From positions 1 to 64,000 of the forward strand of contig JBEKDA010000021.1 of assembly GCA_050014595.1 (NCBI GenBank): a DNA stretch of 64,000 nucleotides. The letters run 5' to 3'. This stretch comes from PALSA-129 sp050014595 (GTDB lineage Bacteria; Acidobacteriota; Terriglobia; Bryobacterales; Bryobacteraceae). Both the position numbers and the translations under genes were made by a program. The notes under the pieces are model-generated. The model was not told the origin of the DNA. It saw only the letters and a list, made by a program, of their open reading frames with translations, and made no database searches. Shown piece after piece: positions 1 through 8,422 of the stretch. Positions within the stretch are counted from its first letter, which is position 1. Every line of letters begins with the position of its first letter.

Positions 1-152
1 TCCAATTCGGCAATTCGGAGCAACCGTCACCCTATCGACTATCGCGCTTCGGAAAAATCTTCCGTTAGGTTCAGGGAAAGGTGTGTTTTCCCTTGACAAG
101 CCCTTATCATGGATGTCCCACCCTGTTGCGCAAGGCCTTGCGTGTCTGGTGG

Positions 153-172
153 GGCAGGCGCTTCCGCCTGCC
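153..172. repeat. REP-like intergenic hairpin (copy a)
   Basis: Eight-bp perfect stem GGCAGGCG / CGCCTGCC with a 4-nt loop, preceded by GGTGGG, just past the 3' end of the LysR gene. It belongs to a set of GC-rich stem-loops with a GTGGG/CCCAC edge seen between genes throughout the window. The rest of positions 1-181 shows nothing recognisable. Confidence 0.6.
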
Positions 173-181
173 AACCGGTTT

Positions 182-1078
182 TCACGGCTGGCGGGCGGCC
201 AGGGCGGACTGCAGGAAGCGGGCGATGGATTCGGTGAGGGCACGGCGGTGCTCGGAACGGGCCATGGCCAGGGCTTGCGTGCGCACCAGCTTGCGATCGT
301 GCACGCGGAACGTCTGGAAGAAGCGGGGGCGGCCCCGCAGGGCGCTTTCCGGCAGGATCGAGTAGCCGAACCCGGTCTCCACTAATTTCTTGATAGCCTC
401 GGTATCGTCGGCCTCCATAATCACGCGCGGGGTGATGCCGATGTCGCGGAGGAAGTTCTCGATGATGGTCCGCATGTTGCTGCGCTTGGGGTAAAAGATA
501 AATGAAGCGGAGGCCAGTTCGGCGGGCTGAATGACGCCGACGTGCCAGCCGCTGACGCGCTGAGGCGAAGGTTTGAGCACGAGCAGTTCTTCCTCGAAGA
601 GGGGGACGAGGTCGAGGTTGGCTTGGGCGAAGGGCAGCGAGATGAGGGCGAGGTCGAAGCGGCGGTCGAGGAGACCGTCGACCATTTCCTCGGTGGGGGA
701 GACGGTGATTTCGATGGGGGTCTGAGGAAATTTTTTGCGGAGCAGGCGGAGCGGGGGGCCGAGGCGGTGGATGAGAGTGGTGGCGCCAGTGGCGAGGTGA
801 AAGGGGCGGTGGTCGGTGAGGGGGTCGTTGGCAAATTCCTGTTCGATGCGGCGGACCTGAGCGAGCACGGAGCGGGCGTGTTCGGCGAGGCGCATGGCGG
901 CGGGGGTGGGGACGAGGCATTTGCCGGAACGCACGAACAGCTCGGTGTGGAGATCGGCGGCGAGGTTGTGCAACTGGAGGCTGACGGCGCCGGGCGAGAG
1001 GAACATTTTTTCGGCGGCGCGGGTGACGCTGGAGAATTCCATGACCGCGAGAAAGAGCTGAAGCTGGCGGAATTCCAT
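182..1078 (-). CDS. LysR family transcriptional regulator
   Basis: A 298-residue protein of typical LysR length. An N-terminal winged helix-turn-helix (about residues 1-60, beginning MEFRQLQLFLAVMEF, with AAEKMFLSPGAVSLQLHNL) is followed by a periplasmic-binding-type effector domain. The ORF can be extended upstream to 1234, but the extra residues are Pro/Arg-rich and unlike the family, so the ATG at 1078 is preferred. It lies downstream of, and on the same strand as, a sugar-acid dehydrogenase and a sugar kinase, so it probably responds to a metabolite of that pathway. That link is inferred from position only. Confidence 0.9.
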   Translation of the reverse strand: MEFRQLQLFLAVMEFSSVTRAAEKMFLSPGAVSLQLHNLAADLHTELFVRSGKCLVPTPAAMRLAEHARSVLAQVRRIEQEFANDPLTDHRPFHLATGATTLIHRLGPPLRLLRKKFPQTPIEITVSPTEEMVDGLLDRRFDLALISLPFAQANLDLVPLFEEELLVLKPSPQRVSGWHVGVIQPAELASASFIFYPKRSNMRTIIENFLRDIGITPRVIMEADDTEAIKKLVETGFGYSILPESALRGRPRFFQTFRVHDRKLVRTQALAMARSEHRRALTESIARFLQSALAARQP

Positions 1079-1172
1079 GACGCCTCCGTACCTAGGATCG
1101 CACAGCGGCGGGCGTGGGCCGGGGGGTGCGAGATAGAGCCAGTGCCGAGCACCGGGCCGTGGGCGCGGCCAC

Positions 1173-1192
1173 GACAGGCCAGGAGGCCTGTC
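1173..1192. repeat. REP-like intergenic hairpin (copy b)
   Basis: Stem GACAGGCC / GGCCTGTC with an AGGA loop followed by CCAC, directly abutting the stop codon of the SDR gene. Same layout as the other intergenic hairpins. There is no T-tract, so it is not a classical terminator. Confidence 0.6.
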
Positions 1193-1196
1193 CCAC

Positions 1197-1979
1197 TCAG
1201 ATCTGGTTGACGCCGGAGGCCAGGAAGCCGCCATCGACGGTGATGCACTGGCCGGTGATGAAGCTGGCGCAATCGGAAGCCAGCAGGATGGCGGCGCCGA
1301 TCAACTCGTCGGTGCGGCCGAAACGGGCCATGGGGGTGCGGAGCTTGAGCTCGCGGCCGCGGTCGGTGCCGTCGAGGAGCGCGGCGTTGATGTCGGTGCG
1401 GAAGACGCCGGGGGCGATGGCATTGACGTTGATGCCGTCGCGGGCCCACTCGACGGCGAGGCTGCGGGTGAGCGCGAGGACGGCGCATTTCGACGCGGCG
1501 TAGGCGGTGACCTGGACCAGGGCGACGAATGAGTTGAGCGACGCAATATTAATGATGCGGCCGCGGCGGTGAGCGGCGAGCGCCGGGTAGAACGACTGGC
1601 AGGAGCGGAGCATGCCGGTGACGTTAACGTCGAAGAGACGGTTCCACTCGGGCTCGGTGACCTCCTGGGTGGGTTTGCGGAAGATCTGGCCGGCGGCATT
1701 GAGCAGGACATCCACCTGGCCAAATTTGGCGAGGACGGCGTCGCGGAAGGCGTCTATGGATTCGCGGGAGCCAACATCGCAGGCGTGGCGGAGGGTCTTT
1801 GCGCCGGCTTGTTCGACGGCGTCACACACCTCCTCCACATTGGGCCGGCGGCGGCCGGTGGGGACAACGTGGGCGCCGGCCGCGGCGAGGCCGATGGCGA
1901 GCTCGCGCCCGATGCCGGACGTGCCGCCGATGACGGCCACGACGCGGCCGGTGAGATCGAAGAAATTTTTCGCTGGCAT
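1197..1979 (-). CDS. SDR family NAD(P)-dependent oxidoreductase
   Basis: A 260-residue classical short-chain dehydrogenase. The nucleotide-binding motif GGTSGIG is at residues 18-24, NAAG near 94, Ser147, and the catalytic Y160-x3-K164 (YAASK). The C-terminus ...GQCITVDGG is characteristic of the family. It resembles 2-deoxy-gluconate or gluconate 5-dehydrogenases (KduD/IdnO-like), which fits the adjacent KDG-kinase-like gene 12 bp upstream in the same orientation. The two probably form one operon for hexuronate or sugar-acid use. The exact substrate cannot be read from sequence. Confidence 0.92.
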   Translation of the reverse strand: MPAKNFFDLTGRVVAVIGGTSGIGRELAIGLAAAGAHVVPTGRRRPNVEEVCDAVEQAGAKTLRHACDVGSRESIDAFRDAVLAKFGQVDVLLNAAGQIFRKPTQEVTEPEWNRLFDVNVTGMLRSCQSFYPALAAHRRGRIINIASLNSFVALVQVTAYAASKCAVLALTRSLAVEWARDGINVNAIAPGVFRTDINAALLDGTDRGRELKLRTPMARFGRTDELIGAAILLASDCASFITGQCITVDGGFLASGVNQI

Positions 1980-1991
1980 GAAGTGGGCTTT

Positions 1992-3074
1992 CTAGCGCTG
2001 GATGCGGGCGCCGCCGCCTTTGGCAAAAGCGCGAACCTGTTCGAGGGTTGCCATGGTGGTGTCGCCGGGGAAGGTGGTGAGCAGGGCCCCGTGAGCCCAG
2101 CCGAGCTTGACGGCTTCCTCGGGGGACTCGCCGGCGAGCAGGCCATAGAAGAAACCGGAGGCAAAGCCATCGCCGCCGCCGACGCGATCGAAAACATCCA
2201 GCTCGGCGACGGGCGCGGTGTAGGTCTTGCCGCCGATCCAGGCGACCGCGCTCCAACTGTGGCGGTTGGTGGAGTGGACTTCGCGCAGGGTAGTGGCGAC
2301 GACCTTGATTTGCGGATGCTTGGCGACGGCGTTATCGATCATGCCGAAGAAGGCGGATGCATCGAGCTTGGACTTGGCGGCGACTTCGGGTCCGGGGATG
2401 CCGAGGCCCTTCTGCAGGTCTTCTTCGTTGCCGACGAGGACGTCGACGTTCTTGACGATGCGGTCGAGGACGTGGACGGCGCGGGCGGCGCCGCCGGAGA
2501 TGCTCCAGAGTTTTTCGCGGTAGTTGAGGTCGAAGGAGACCACGGCGCCGGCGGCTTTGGCGGCTTGCATGGCTTCGATGACGACCTCGGCGGTGGTTTC
2601 CGAGAGAGCGGCGAAGATGCCGCCGGAGTGGAACCAGCGGACGCCGCCGGCGAAGATTTTGGACCAATCGAAATCGCCGGGTCTGAGGCGGGCGGCGGCT
2701 TCGTTCGCGCGATTGTAGAAGACCACGGGGGCGCGCATGCCGTGGCCGCGATCGCTGTATACGGCTGCCATGTTGGGGCCGGTAACGCCGTCGTGGGGGA
2801 AATGCTTATAGAAGGGCTGGACACCCATGGCGCGGACGCGCTCGGCGATCAGGTCGCCGATGGGGTAATCGACCATGGCGGAGGCGATACCGGTGCGGAG
2901 ACGGAAGCAATCGGCCATATTGGCGGCGACGTTGAATTCACCGCCGCTGACATGAATGTCGCAATGGGAGGCCTTGCGGAAGGGGATGATTCCTGGGTCC
3001 AGGCGGTGCACCAAGGCGCCGAGGGACACCAAGTCCAGAGCGCCAGCAGGAGAGATTTGGAGAGGGAGACTCAC
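1992..3074 (-). CDS. PfkB-family sugar kinase, probable 2-keto-3-deoxygluconate kinase
   Basis: A 360-residue ribokinase-fold kinase. GGEFNVA (residues 44-50) matches the substrate-binding region and FDLNYREKLW (181-190) is the segment typical of KDG kinases. VGGGDGFASGF (298-308) supplies the anion hole and the catalytic Asp302. It would phosphorylate 2-keto-3-deoxygluconate to KDPG in the cytoplasm. It is 12 bp upstream of the SDR gene and likely cotranscribed with it. Other PfkB substrates such as fructose or adenosine are possible but fit the motifs and neighbours less well. The 181 bp upstream to the next gene show no clear promoter. Confidence 0.85.
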   Translation of the reverse strand: MSLPLQISPAGALDLVSLGALVHRLDPGIIPFRKASHCDIHVSGGEFNVAANMADCFRLRTGIASAMVDYPIGDLIAERVRAMGVQPFYKHFPHDGVTGPNMAAVYSDRGHGMRAPVVFYNRANEAAARLRPGDFDWSKIFAGGVRWFHSGGIFAALSETTAEVVIEAMQAAKAAGAVVSFDLNYREKLWSISGGAARAVHVLDRIVKNVDVLVGNEEDLQKGLGIPGPEVAAKSKLDASAFFGMIDNAVAKHPQIKVVATTLREVHSTNRHSWSAVAWIGGKTYTAPVAELDVFDRVGGGDGFASGFFYGLLAGESPEEAVKLGWAHGALLTTFPGDTTMATLEQVRAFAKGGGARIQR

Positions 3075-3255
3075 ATTACAAGCTAGGCCGGTCGAGCGAC
3101 AGGTGTCAAGGTGGAATGGCTGAAGGGATTGTTTAGCGGGGCTGAAGGATCAATGGGGAAGGGCCTTATTCCGTTCCGAGGCTCGGCCGACACACTTCTG
3201 ACTCCTGCCTCCTGACTTCCAAATCCCGCAGGGATTTCAAGGGCGGAGCCCTTGT

Positions 3256-4815
3256 CTACAGTTTTGTGGCTACGGACTTGGCTTGCAGGAAAAGCAAGAG
3301 GTAGTCGGGGCCACCGGCTTTGGAATCGGTGCCGGACATGTTGAAGCCGCCGAAGGGGTGCGCGCCGACCATCGCGCCGGTACACTTGCGGTTGAAATAG
3401 AGATTGCCGACGTGGAAACGGTCTTTGGCTTCGCGCAGGTGCGCGGGGGTGTTCGAGAAAACGGCGCCGGTGAGGCCGTATTGCGAATCGTTGGCAAGCG
3501 AGAGGGCATGCTCGAAATCTTTGGCTTTGGTGACGGCGAGAACCGGGCCGAAGATTTCCTCCTGGAAAATGCGGGCCTTGGACTCGATGTCGGCAATGAT
3601 GGTGGGCGGGATGAAATAGCCGCCTTCGGGGGCGGGCTGATCGCCGGCGACGAGACGGCCTTCCTGCTTGCCGGTCTCGATGTATTTGAGAATGGTCTTT
3701 TGGGCGCCGGCGCTGATGACGGGGCCCATGTAGTTGGCCGGGTCGTCGGAAGCGCCGACCTTGAGGGCTTTCGTCTTGGACACGAGCTTTTCGAGGAACT
3801 GATCGTAAATTCTGGCGTCGACGATGGCGCGCGAGCAGGCGGAGCATTTCTGGCCCTGGTAGCCGAAAGCGGAAAAGAGCACGCCGTCGACGGCCTTGTC
3901 GAGGTCGGCATCGGCATCCACGACGATGGCGTCTTTGCCGCCCATTTCGGCGATGACGCGCTTGATCCAGATCTGGCCCGGCTGGGTCTTGGCGGCCAGC
4001 TCATTGATGCGGAGGCCGACGTCGCGGGAGCCGGTAAAGGCTATGAAGCGGGTCTTGGGATGCTGGACGATGACGTCGCCGACGGCCGCGCCACTGCCCG
4101 TGAGGAGCGTGAAGGAAGACTGGGGGAAGCCGGCTTCGAGAAGCACTTCGGCGAATTTGGCGGCGATGGTGGGAGTTTCGCTGGAGGGTTTGATGATGGC
4201 GGTGTTGCCGGTAACGAGCGAGGCGACGGTCATGCCGGCGAGGATGGCCAGCGGGAAATTCCATGGCGGAATGACGATGCCGACGCCGAGCGGGATATAG
4301 ATCATCTCGTCGCGCTCGCCGGGGAGCTGGACGACGGGTTGCGGCGAGCCTAGACGGTGCATTTCGCGCGCGTAGTATTCGCAGAAATCGATGGCTTCGG
4401 AGACGTCGGCGTCGGCTTCGGGCCAGGTCTTGCCGGCTTCGTAGACCAGCCAGGCGTCGAACTCAAACTTGCGGAGGCGCAGAATGCGGGCGGTCTCGAG
4501 GGCCATGCGGACACGCTCGGCGGCGGGCGTGGCGGCCCACTGCGGGAAGGCCGCGAAGGCGGCTTCCACGGCGCGATTGGCGAGCGCGGTTGAGGCGCGG
4601 TGATGGACGCCGACCACTTCGGCGGGGTTGGACGGATTGACCGAAGTGAGCTTATCGCCGGTGGAGATAGACTCGTGGCCGATATGCAGGGGGTATTCAC
4701 GGCCGAATTCGGAGCGCACCTTTTTGAGAGCCATTTCCATGGCCTGCCGGTTGGCGGGCTGGGAGAAATCAGTGACGGGTTCGTTGCGGAATTGGGAAAG
4801 AGTTGCGGTTGCCAT
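3256..4815 (-). CDS. pruA: L-glutamate gamma-semialdehyde (1-pyrroline-5-carboxylate) dehydrogenase
   Basis: A 519-residue aldehyde dehydrogenase of the RocA/PutA-C branch. It oxidises glutamate semialdehyde to glutamate with NAD(P)+, the last step of proline catabolism. Visible catalytic residues are PPWNFP (Asn186), the general base Glu290 in IAEMGGK, and the nucleophile Cys324 in GQKCSACSR. The C-terminal signature NRKCTGAMVGAHPFGGF is characteristic of P5C dehydrogenases. No proline dehydrogenase gene is seen in the window, so the partner would be elsewhere. It is transcribed away from the divergent Gfo/Idh gene. Confidence 0.93.
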   Translation of the reverse strand: MATATLSQFRNEPVTDFSQPANRQAMEMALKKVRSEFGREYPLHIGHESISTGDKLTSVNPSNPAEVVGVHHRASTALANRAVEAAFAAFPQWAATPAAERVRMALETARILRLRKFEFDAWLVYEAGKTWPEADADVSEAIDFCEYYAREMHRLGSPQPVVQLPGERDEMIYIPLGVGIVIPPWNFPLAILAGMTVASLVTGNTAIIKPSSETPTIAAKFAEVLLEAGFPQSSFTLLTGSGAAVGDVIVQHPKTRFIAFTGSRDVGLRINELAAKTQPGQIWIKRVIAEMGGKDAIVVDADADLDKAVDGVLFSAFGYQGQKCSACSRAIVDARIYDQFLEKLVSKTKALKVGASDDPANYMGPVISAGAQKTILKYIETGKQEGRLVAGDQPAPEGGYFIPPTIIADIESKARIFQEEIFGPVLAVTKAKDFEHALSLANDSQYGLTGAVFSNTPAHLREAKDRFHVGNLYFNRKCTGAMVGAHPFGGFNMSGTDSKAGGPDYLLLFLQAKSVATKL

Positions 4816-4878
4816 TCTCTTCTATAGTGGCGCAGGGAGCGGGGAGAATGCAAAGCGGAAACAAGAGCGCTTAAGAGC

Positions 4879-4896
4879 GCGGACGAGGGCGTCCGC
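4879..4896. repeat. REP-like intergenic hairpin (copy c)
   Basis: Stem GCGGACG / CGTCCGC with loop AGGG, followed by CCCAC. It sits between the divergent pruA and Gfo/Idh genes, a position where a terminator would make no sense, which favours a REP-like repeat. Confidence 0.6.
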
Positions 4897-4931
4897 CCCA
4901 CTTTTGCGTGACGGGGTAAAATGCGGGTGCT

Positions 4932-5942
4932 ATGCGAAAAGTGAAATGGGGCGTTTTGGGAGCGGCCAGGATTGCGGTAACGCGCGTGATTCCGGCGATG
5001 CAACTGAGCGACTGCTGCGAAATGGTGGGCATCGCGTCGCGGGACCGGGAGAAAGCCGAGAAGGCGGCGCGCGGGCTGGGGATTCCGAAAGCGTACGGGT
5101 CGTACGAGGAGATGCTGGCGGACCCGGAGATCGAGGCGGTCTACAATCCGCTGCCGAACTATTTGCACGTGCCGTGGTCGGTGCGCGCGGCGGAGGCGGG
5201 CAAACACGTGCTGTGCGAAAAACCGATCGGGATGAATGCGAAGGAGGTGCGCGAGTTGATGGCCGTGCGCGACCGCACGGGCATGTTGATGGGCGAAGCG
5301 TTCATGGTGGCATGCCATCCGCAGTGGGCACGCATCATCGAGCTGGTGCGGGGCGGGCGGATCGGCGAGCTGCGCAGCGTGGTGGGGACGTTCAGCTACT
5401 ACAATGTGGACCCGGCGAACGTGCGCAACAGGCGGGAGTGGGGCGGCGGCGGGCTGATGGATATCGGCTGCTACCCGATCAAGACGTCGCGCATGGTGTT
5501 CGGCGAAGAGCCGGTGCGGGCGTTCGGCGCGATGACTCGGGACGCGCGACTGGGCGGCGTGGATGTGCTGACGTCGGCGATTCTGGAATACCCGTCGGGG
5601 CACTGCGTTTTCACGTGCAGCATGCAATTGCAACAGCAGCAGAGCATGCGGTTTTACGGGACGAAGGGAAAGATCGAGCCGGAGATTCCGTTCAATGCGA
5701 CGCCGGGCGGGACCTCGCGCATCACGATCGACGATGGCCGCGATCTGACGGGCGGCGGAGCGACGGTGGAAGAGTTTGCGGCTTGCGATCAGTACACGCT
5801 GCAAGGCGGCCGGTTTTCGCGGGCGGTTCGGGAAGGCGGACCAGTGCCGACGCCGCTCGAAGATTCACTGCGGAATATGGCGGTGATCGACGCGGTGGCT
5901 CGATCGGCGGAGACGGGCAAGTGGGAAAGGCCGGCGGAGTGA
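4932..5942 (+). CDS. Gfo/Idh/MocA family oxidoreductase
   Basis: A 336-residue protein. The N-terminal Rossmann fold has GVLGAARIA at residues 7-15. The diagnostic CEKPIG motif has its catalytic Lys at about 97. A C-terminal alpha/beta domain contains GGGLMDIGCYPI, typical of the D-xylose dehydrogenase / trans-dihydrobenzenediol dehydrogenase subgroup. It would oxidise or reduce a sugar or cyclitol using NAD(P). No signal peptide is seen, so it is cytoplasmic. It is a single gene on the plus strand next to an aldo/keto reductase in the opposite orientation. Confidence 0.9.
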   Translation: MRKVKWGVLGAARIAVTRVIPAMQLSDCCEMVGIASRDREKAEKAARGLGIPKAYGSYEEMLADPEIEAVYNPLPNYLHVPWSVRAAEAGKHVLCEKPIGMNAKEVRELMAVRDRTGMLMGEAFMVACHPQWARIIELVRGGRIGELRSVVGTFSYYNVDPANVRNRREWGGGGLMDIGCYPIKTSRMVFGEEPVRAFGAMTRDARLGGVDVLTSAILEYPSGHCVFTCSMQLQQQQSMRFYGTKGKIEPEIPFNATPGGTSRITIDDGRDLTGGGATVEEFAACDQYTLQGGRFSRAVREGGPVPTPLEDSLRNMAVIDAVARSAETGKWERPAE

Positions 5943-5987
5943 TCCGAGCCGCGAACGTAGGAGAGCGGTTGCCTGCGTACTTAGCCG

Positions 5988-6974
5988 CTACGCCAGGAGG
6001 GCGTGAATGCGGGCGCGCTCTTCGGGGGATAGTTGCAGCTTTTGAAGAGCGGCGACGTTCTGCTCGATTTGCTCGACGCGGCTGGCGCCGATGAGCGCGC
6101 TCGCGACGACGGAATCGCGGAGAACCCAGGCGAGGGCCATTTGCGCGAGCGACTGGCCGCGCTCGCGGGCCATTTCCTGAAGCGCGCGGGCTTTCGAGAT
6201 GTGGGCTTCGTCCACCTGGTTGGGCTTGAGAAAGCCGTGCGGCTTCGAGGCGCGGGAATCGGCGGGAATGCCATCGAGGTAGCGATCGGTGAGCAGGCCC
6301 TGGGCCAGGGGGCAGAAGGCGATGCCCCCGATGCCTTCGGCGCGGAGGCGTTCGAGCAGGCCCATTTCGCTCCAGCGCTGGAACATGGAGTACTTGAACT
6401 GGTGGATGAGGCAGGGTGTGCCGAGGCGGCGGAGAACGGCGGCGGCCGCGGCGGTCTGCTCGGCGTTGTAACTCGAGATGCCGGCGTAGAGGGCTTTGCC
6501 GGAACGCACGGCTTGATCGAGCGCGCCCATGGTTTCCTCGATGGGGGTGTCGGGATCGGGGCGGTGGGAATAAAAGATGTCGACGTATTCGAGGCCCATG
6601 CGGCGCAGGCTTTGATCGAGGCTGGAAAGCAGATACTTGCGCGAGCCCCAGTTGCCATAGGGGCCGGGCCACATATCGTAGCCGGCCTTGGTGGAAACGA
6701 TCAGCTCATCGCGGTAGGGAGCAAAATCCTCGCGGAAAATGCGGCCGAAATTCTCTTCGGCGGAGCCGTAGGGCGGGCCGTAATTGTTGGCGAGGTCGAA
6801 GTGGGTGATGCCGAGCGAGAAGGCGCGGCGGAGCATGGCGCGGGAGTTTTCGAAGTTATCGACGCCGCCGAAGTTGTGCCAGAGGCCGAGGGAAACGGCG
6901 GGCAGGAGGAGACCGCTCGAGCCGCAGCGGCGATAGGCCATGGAGTCGTAGCGGGTGGTGGAGGCAGTGAACAC
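5988..6974 (-). CDS. Aldo/keto reductase, YghZ (L-glyceraldehyde 3-phosphate reductase) type
   Basis: A 328-residue (beta/alpha)8 aldo/keto reductase. The catalytic tetrad is visible: Asp60 and Tyr65 in FDLANNYGPP, Lys96 in VSTKAGYDMWPGPYG, and His137 in FYSHRPD. These segments, and the N-terminal YRRCGSSGLLLPAVSLGLWHNFG, closely match the YghZ/MgrA subfamily (potassium-channel-beta-like AKR14). It reduces small aldehydes with NADPH in the cytoplasm. A chance longer reading frame lies on the opposite strand. Confidence 0.93.
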   Translation of the reverse strand: MFTASTTRYDSMAYRRCGSSGLLLPAVSLGLWHNFGGVDNFENSRAMLRRAFSLGITHFDLANNYGPPYGSAEENFGRIFREDFAPYRDELIVSTKAGYDMWPGPYGNWGSRKYLLSSLDQSLRRMGLEYVDIFYSHRPDPDTPIEETMGALDQAVRSGKALYAGISSYNAEQTAAAAAVLRRLGTPCLIHQFKYSMFQRWSEMGLLERLRAEGIGGIAFCPLAQGLLTDRYLDGIPADSRASKPHGFLKPNQVDEAHISKARALQEMARERGQSLAQMALAWVLRDSVVASALIGASRVEQIEQNVAALQKLQLSPEERARIHALLA

Positions 6975-7032
6975 GTCAGGCTCTCCGAACCTTTATGGTA
7001 CATGAGCGAAACGGCGCGACCAGGGGCCGCGC

Positions 7033-7050
7033 GCGGGCGAGGGCGTCCGC
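7033..7050. repeat. REP-like intergenic hairpin (copy d), next to the cassette insertion point
   Basis: Stem GCGGGCG / CGTCCGC (one G-T pair) with loop AGGG, followed by CCTAC. Closely similar to copy c. Its 3' edge forms the left copy of the 12-bp direct repeat flanking the 7060-8813 cassette. Confidence 0.55.
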
Positions 7051-7059
7051 CCTACTTAG
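7048..7059 (+). repeat. Left 12-bp flanking direct repeat of the cassette
   Basis: CGCCCTACTTAG, repeated exactly and in the same orientation at 8814-8825, just outside the two terminal inverted repeats. It reads as a target-site duplication. Confidence 0.75.
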
Positions 7060-7064
7060 GACAT

Positions 7065-7083
7065 TGATATACTTGACACAACC
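7065..7083 (+). repeat. Left terminal inverted repeat of the cassette
   Basis: TGATATACTTGACACAACC, the exact reverse complement of 8794-8812. The inner part contains CTTGACA, which could act as an inward-facing -35 element. Confidence 0.85.
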
Positions 7084-7229
7084 AGCCTAAACCGCGTCGG
7101 AAAATCATAGGTAAAACGCAAGCCAGCAAGACCAAAGAGCAAGCAGATTGCGCCAAAGCCTTGCTGCGACCCTCATGTTGCCTCGCCTGCGTAGTGCGAC
7201 CATATGTGCAGAAGACGTTGCCTGAAAGA

Positions 7230-7448
7230 TCACCCTAGCTTCTTCTGTTCGGTTCCAGGGGTATTCGGGGGTTTTGCCTTGGACATTGGTTTGCGTGACT
7301 GGTCATCGGCTATCTCGATAACAGCTTGCGCCAAGGTTAAGCCATTGTTTTCGAGCGCCTCAACATTGCCACACAAATCCTCCGTGTCAGGACTGATGAA
7401 AATCAGGGCGGTCTCGAATTCCTTATTGGAAATGTTATTCGTCACCAC
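7230..7448 (-). CDS. Small hypothetical protein (72 aa) coupled to the HNH gene
   Basis: A 72-residue ORF starting at a GTG that overlaps the last codons and stop of the HNH gene, an arrangement typical of translational coupling. The protein is acidic in its first half (FETALIFISPDTEDL) and ends in a Lys/Pro-rich tail. No family is recognised. It is the last ORF of the cassette. A shadow ORF on the plus strand is longer but unrelated to anything. It may be an accessory or immunity partner of the nuclease, which is conjecture. Confidence 0.4.
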   Translation of the reverse strand: MVTNNISNKEFETALIFISPDTEDLCGNVEALENNGLTLAQAVIEIADDQSRKPMSKAKPPNTPGTEQKKLG

Positions 7449-7930
7449 ATCTCCCGTAGTCGGGGCCGCTTGTCACCTTTTTGTAGGTTCTTTTTCCTCT
7501 CAATCACCCGTAGATTGTCCGTAGTATGACTGCCGCCTCTTGAAAACGGCCATACATGGTCAATGTGATGCTTTTCCGGGTCGAACTTCTCACCCTTCAA
7601 ATCCCTGGCAACGACGGCCCGTCTCGTAGATTTTGGAATGTACCGAGATCGTTTCTGCCTCTGCCATCTGACAAAAAAAATCAGCGACCCAACCCCGGCG
7701 ATGACGTGTTCTTGAGAAGGCTGGAAACGCGTCTTAGGCCGCACTGCGGTAAGGATCATCATTAAAACACAGAAGACCATGAAGGCTTTGAAGAGGTTTC
7801 GCAGGAACAGTCGTGCGCCTTCCCTTGCAAGCCGAAGTGCTCTGAGCCAATACAGGCAGAAAAACGCTCCGACAAGTAAGATGATCCAATCGACGTTGGG
7901 AACGCCTGTGATGTGAAGCGGCGGCTGCAT
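7442..7930 (-). CDS. Membrane-anchored HNH endonuclease
   Basis: A 162-residue protein. Two hydrophobic segments near the N-terminus (about residues 14-30, WIILLVGAFFCLYWL, and 45-62, LFKAFMVFCVLMMIL) are followed by a short third one. The C-terminal HNH domain has KHHIDHVWPFSRGGSHTTDN then KKNLQKGDK. This gives the His-His/Asp-His core plus Asn and a distal Lys-Asn, so the metal-binding and catalytic residues appear intact. HNH domains cut or nick nucleic acids. A membrane-tethered HNH is unusual and suggests action on incoming DNA or a role in mobility. It is inside the inverted-repeat-bounded cassette and overlaps the following small ORF. Confidence 0.75.
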   Translation of the reverse strand: MQPPLHITGVPNVDWIILLVGAFFCLYWLRALRLAREGARLFLRNLFKAFMVFCVLMMILTAVRPKTRFQPSQEHVIAGVGSLIFFVRWQRQKRSRYIPKSTRRAVVARDLKGEKFDPEKHHIDHVWPFSRGGSHTTDNLRVIERKKNLQKGDKRPRLREMW

Positions 7931-7956
7931 AGTTGTTCAGCCGGAAAACAAGGCTT

Positions 7957-8097
7957 CTATTTGGCCTTCTTCAGATAGGCTTTAACTTTCTTGCCCTTCG
8001 TTGTGATGTAGCCGGAAACGGCCTTCTTCTTCGGTTTTTTCGTGGCGGCGCTGCCAGCAAGAGCGCCGAATGCAAGTGCAATGAGCGGGAGCGGCAT
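7957..8097 (-). CDS. Small Lys-rich peptide (46 aa)
   Basis: A 46-residue ORF with ATG at 8097 and TAG at 7957-7959. It has a short hydrophobic N-terminus (MPLPLIALAFGALAGSAA) followed by a strongly basic tail with KKPKKKAVSGYITTKGKK. The GYITTKGKKVKAYLKK pattern resembles small basic proteins of unknown role often found in phage and plasmid genomes. It lies between the 71-aa gene and the HNH gene, on the same strand, within the cassette. Function unknown. Confidence 0.45.
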   Translation of the reverse strand: MPLPLIALAFGALAGSAATKKPKKKAVSGYITTKGKKVKAYLKKAK

Positions 8098-8171
8098 ACT
8101 CCGTAAATTCTGTACCATTGGCTGATGCCAGTCAATGCGACAGTTGGATTACGCCGGAAGGATATCCAACG

Positions 8172-8387
8172 TTAGCGTTTCGCCTTCCATTTCGCCAATT
8201 CCCGGCCCACGGCTGCGATCCTGGCGTCAAGATTTTGCTTTTGGGCTTCGAGCTTCGCCAGAGCCTCCTCCGGTGGTGTGATTTCAGACTTGGGAACGGC
8301 GAGGATAGCCTTGGCGAACCGTTTGAATCGGTCATGTGCGGACACGCCCAACGCTTCGGGTAGGGGCTGGATCATTTTTCGGTGCAT
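8172..8387 (-). CDS. Small hypothetical protein (about 71 aa)
   Basis: ATG at 8387 gives 71 residues. A TTG at 8426, overlapping the stop of the preceding ORF, would give 84. The segment AHDRFKRFAKAILAVPKSEI followed by a coiled-coil-like LAKLEAQKQNLDARIAAVGRELAKW resembles small proteins often found beside toxin genes or other accessory genes. No function is assigned. It is probably cotranscribed with the 106-aa gene upstream. Confidence 0.5.
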   Translation of the reverse strand: MHRKMIQPLPEALGVSAHDRFKRFAKAILAVPKSEITPPEEALAKLEAQKQNLDARIAAVGRELAKWKAKR

Positions 8388-8422
8388 GGCCGTATTTAGG
8401 ATGGGCCGGGCCGTCAAGCGTG

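Noticed and set aside
1569..3086. 505-residue plus-strand ORF opposite the SDR and sugar kinase genes
   Set aside because: Gly/Asp/Glu-rich composition is the antisense of two well-recognised genes; no family resemblance. Same reasoning applies to long ORFs opposite pruA, the GH2, FucP-like, dnaB, GltD-like and other genes.
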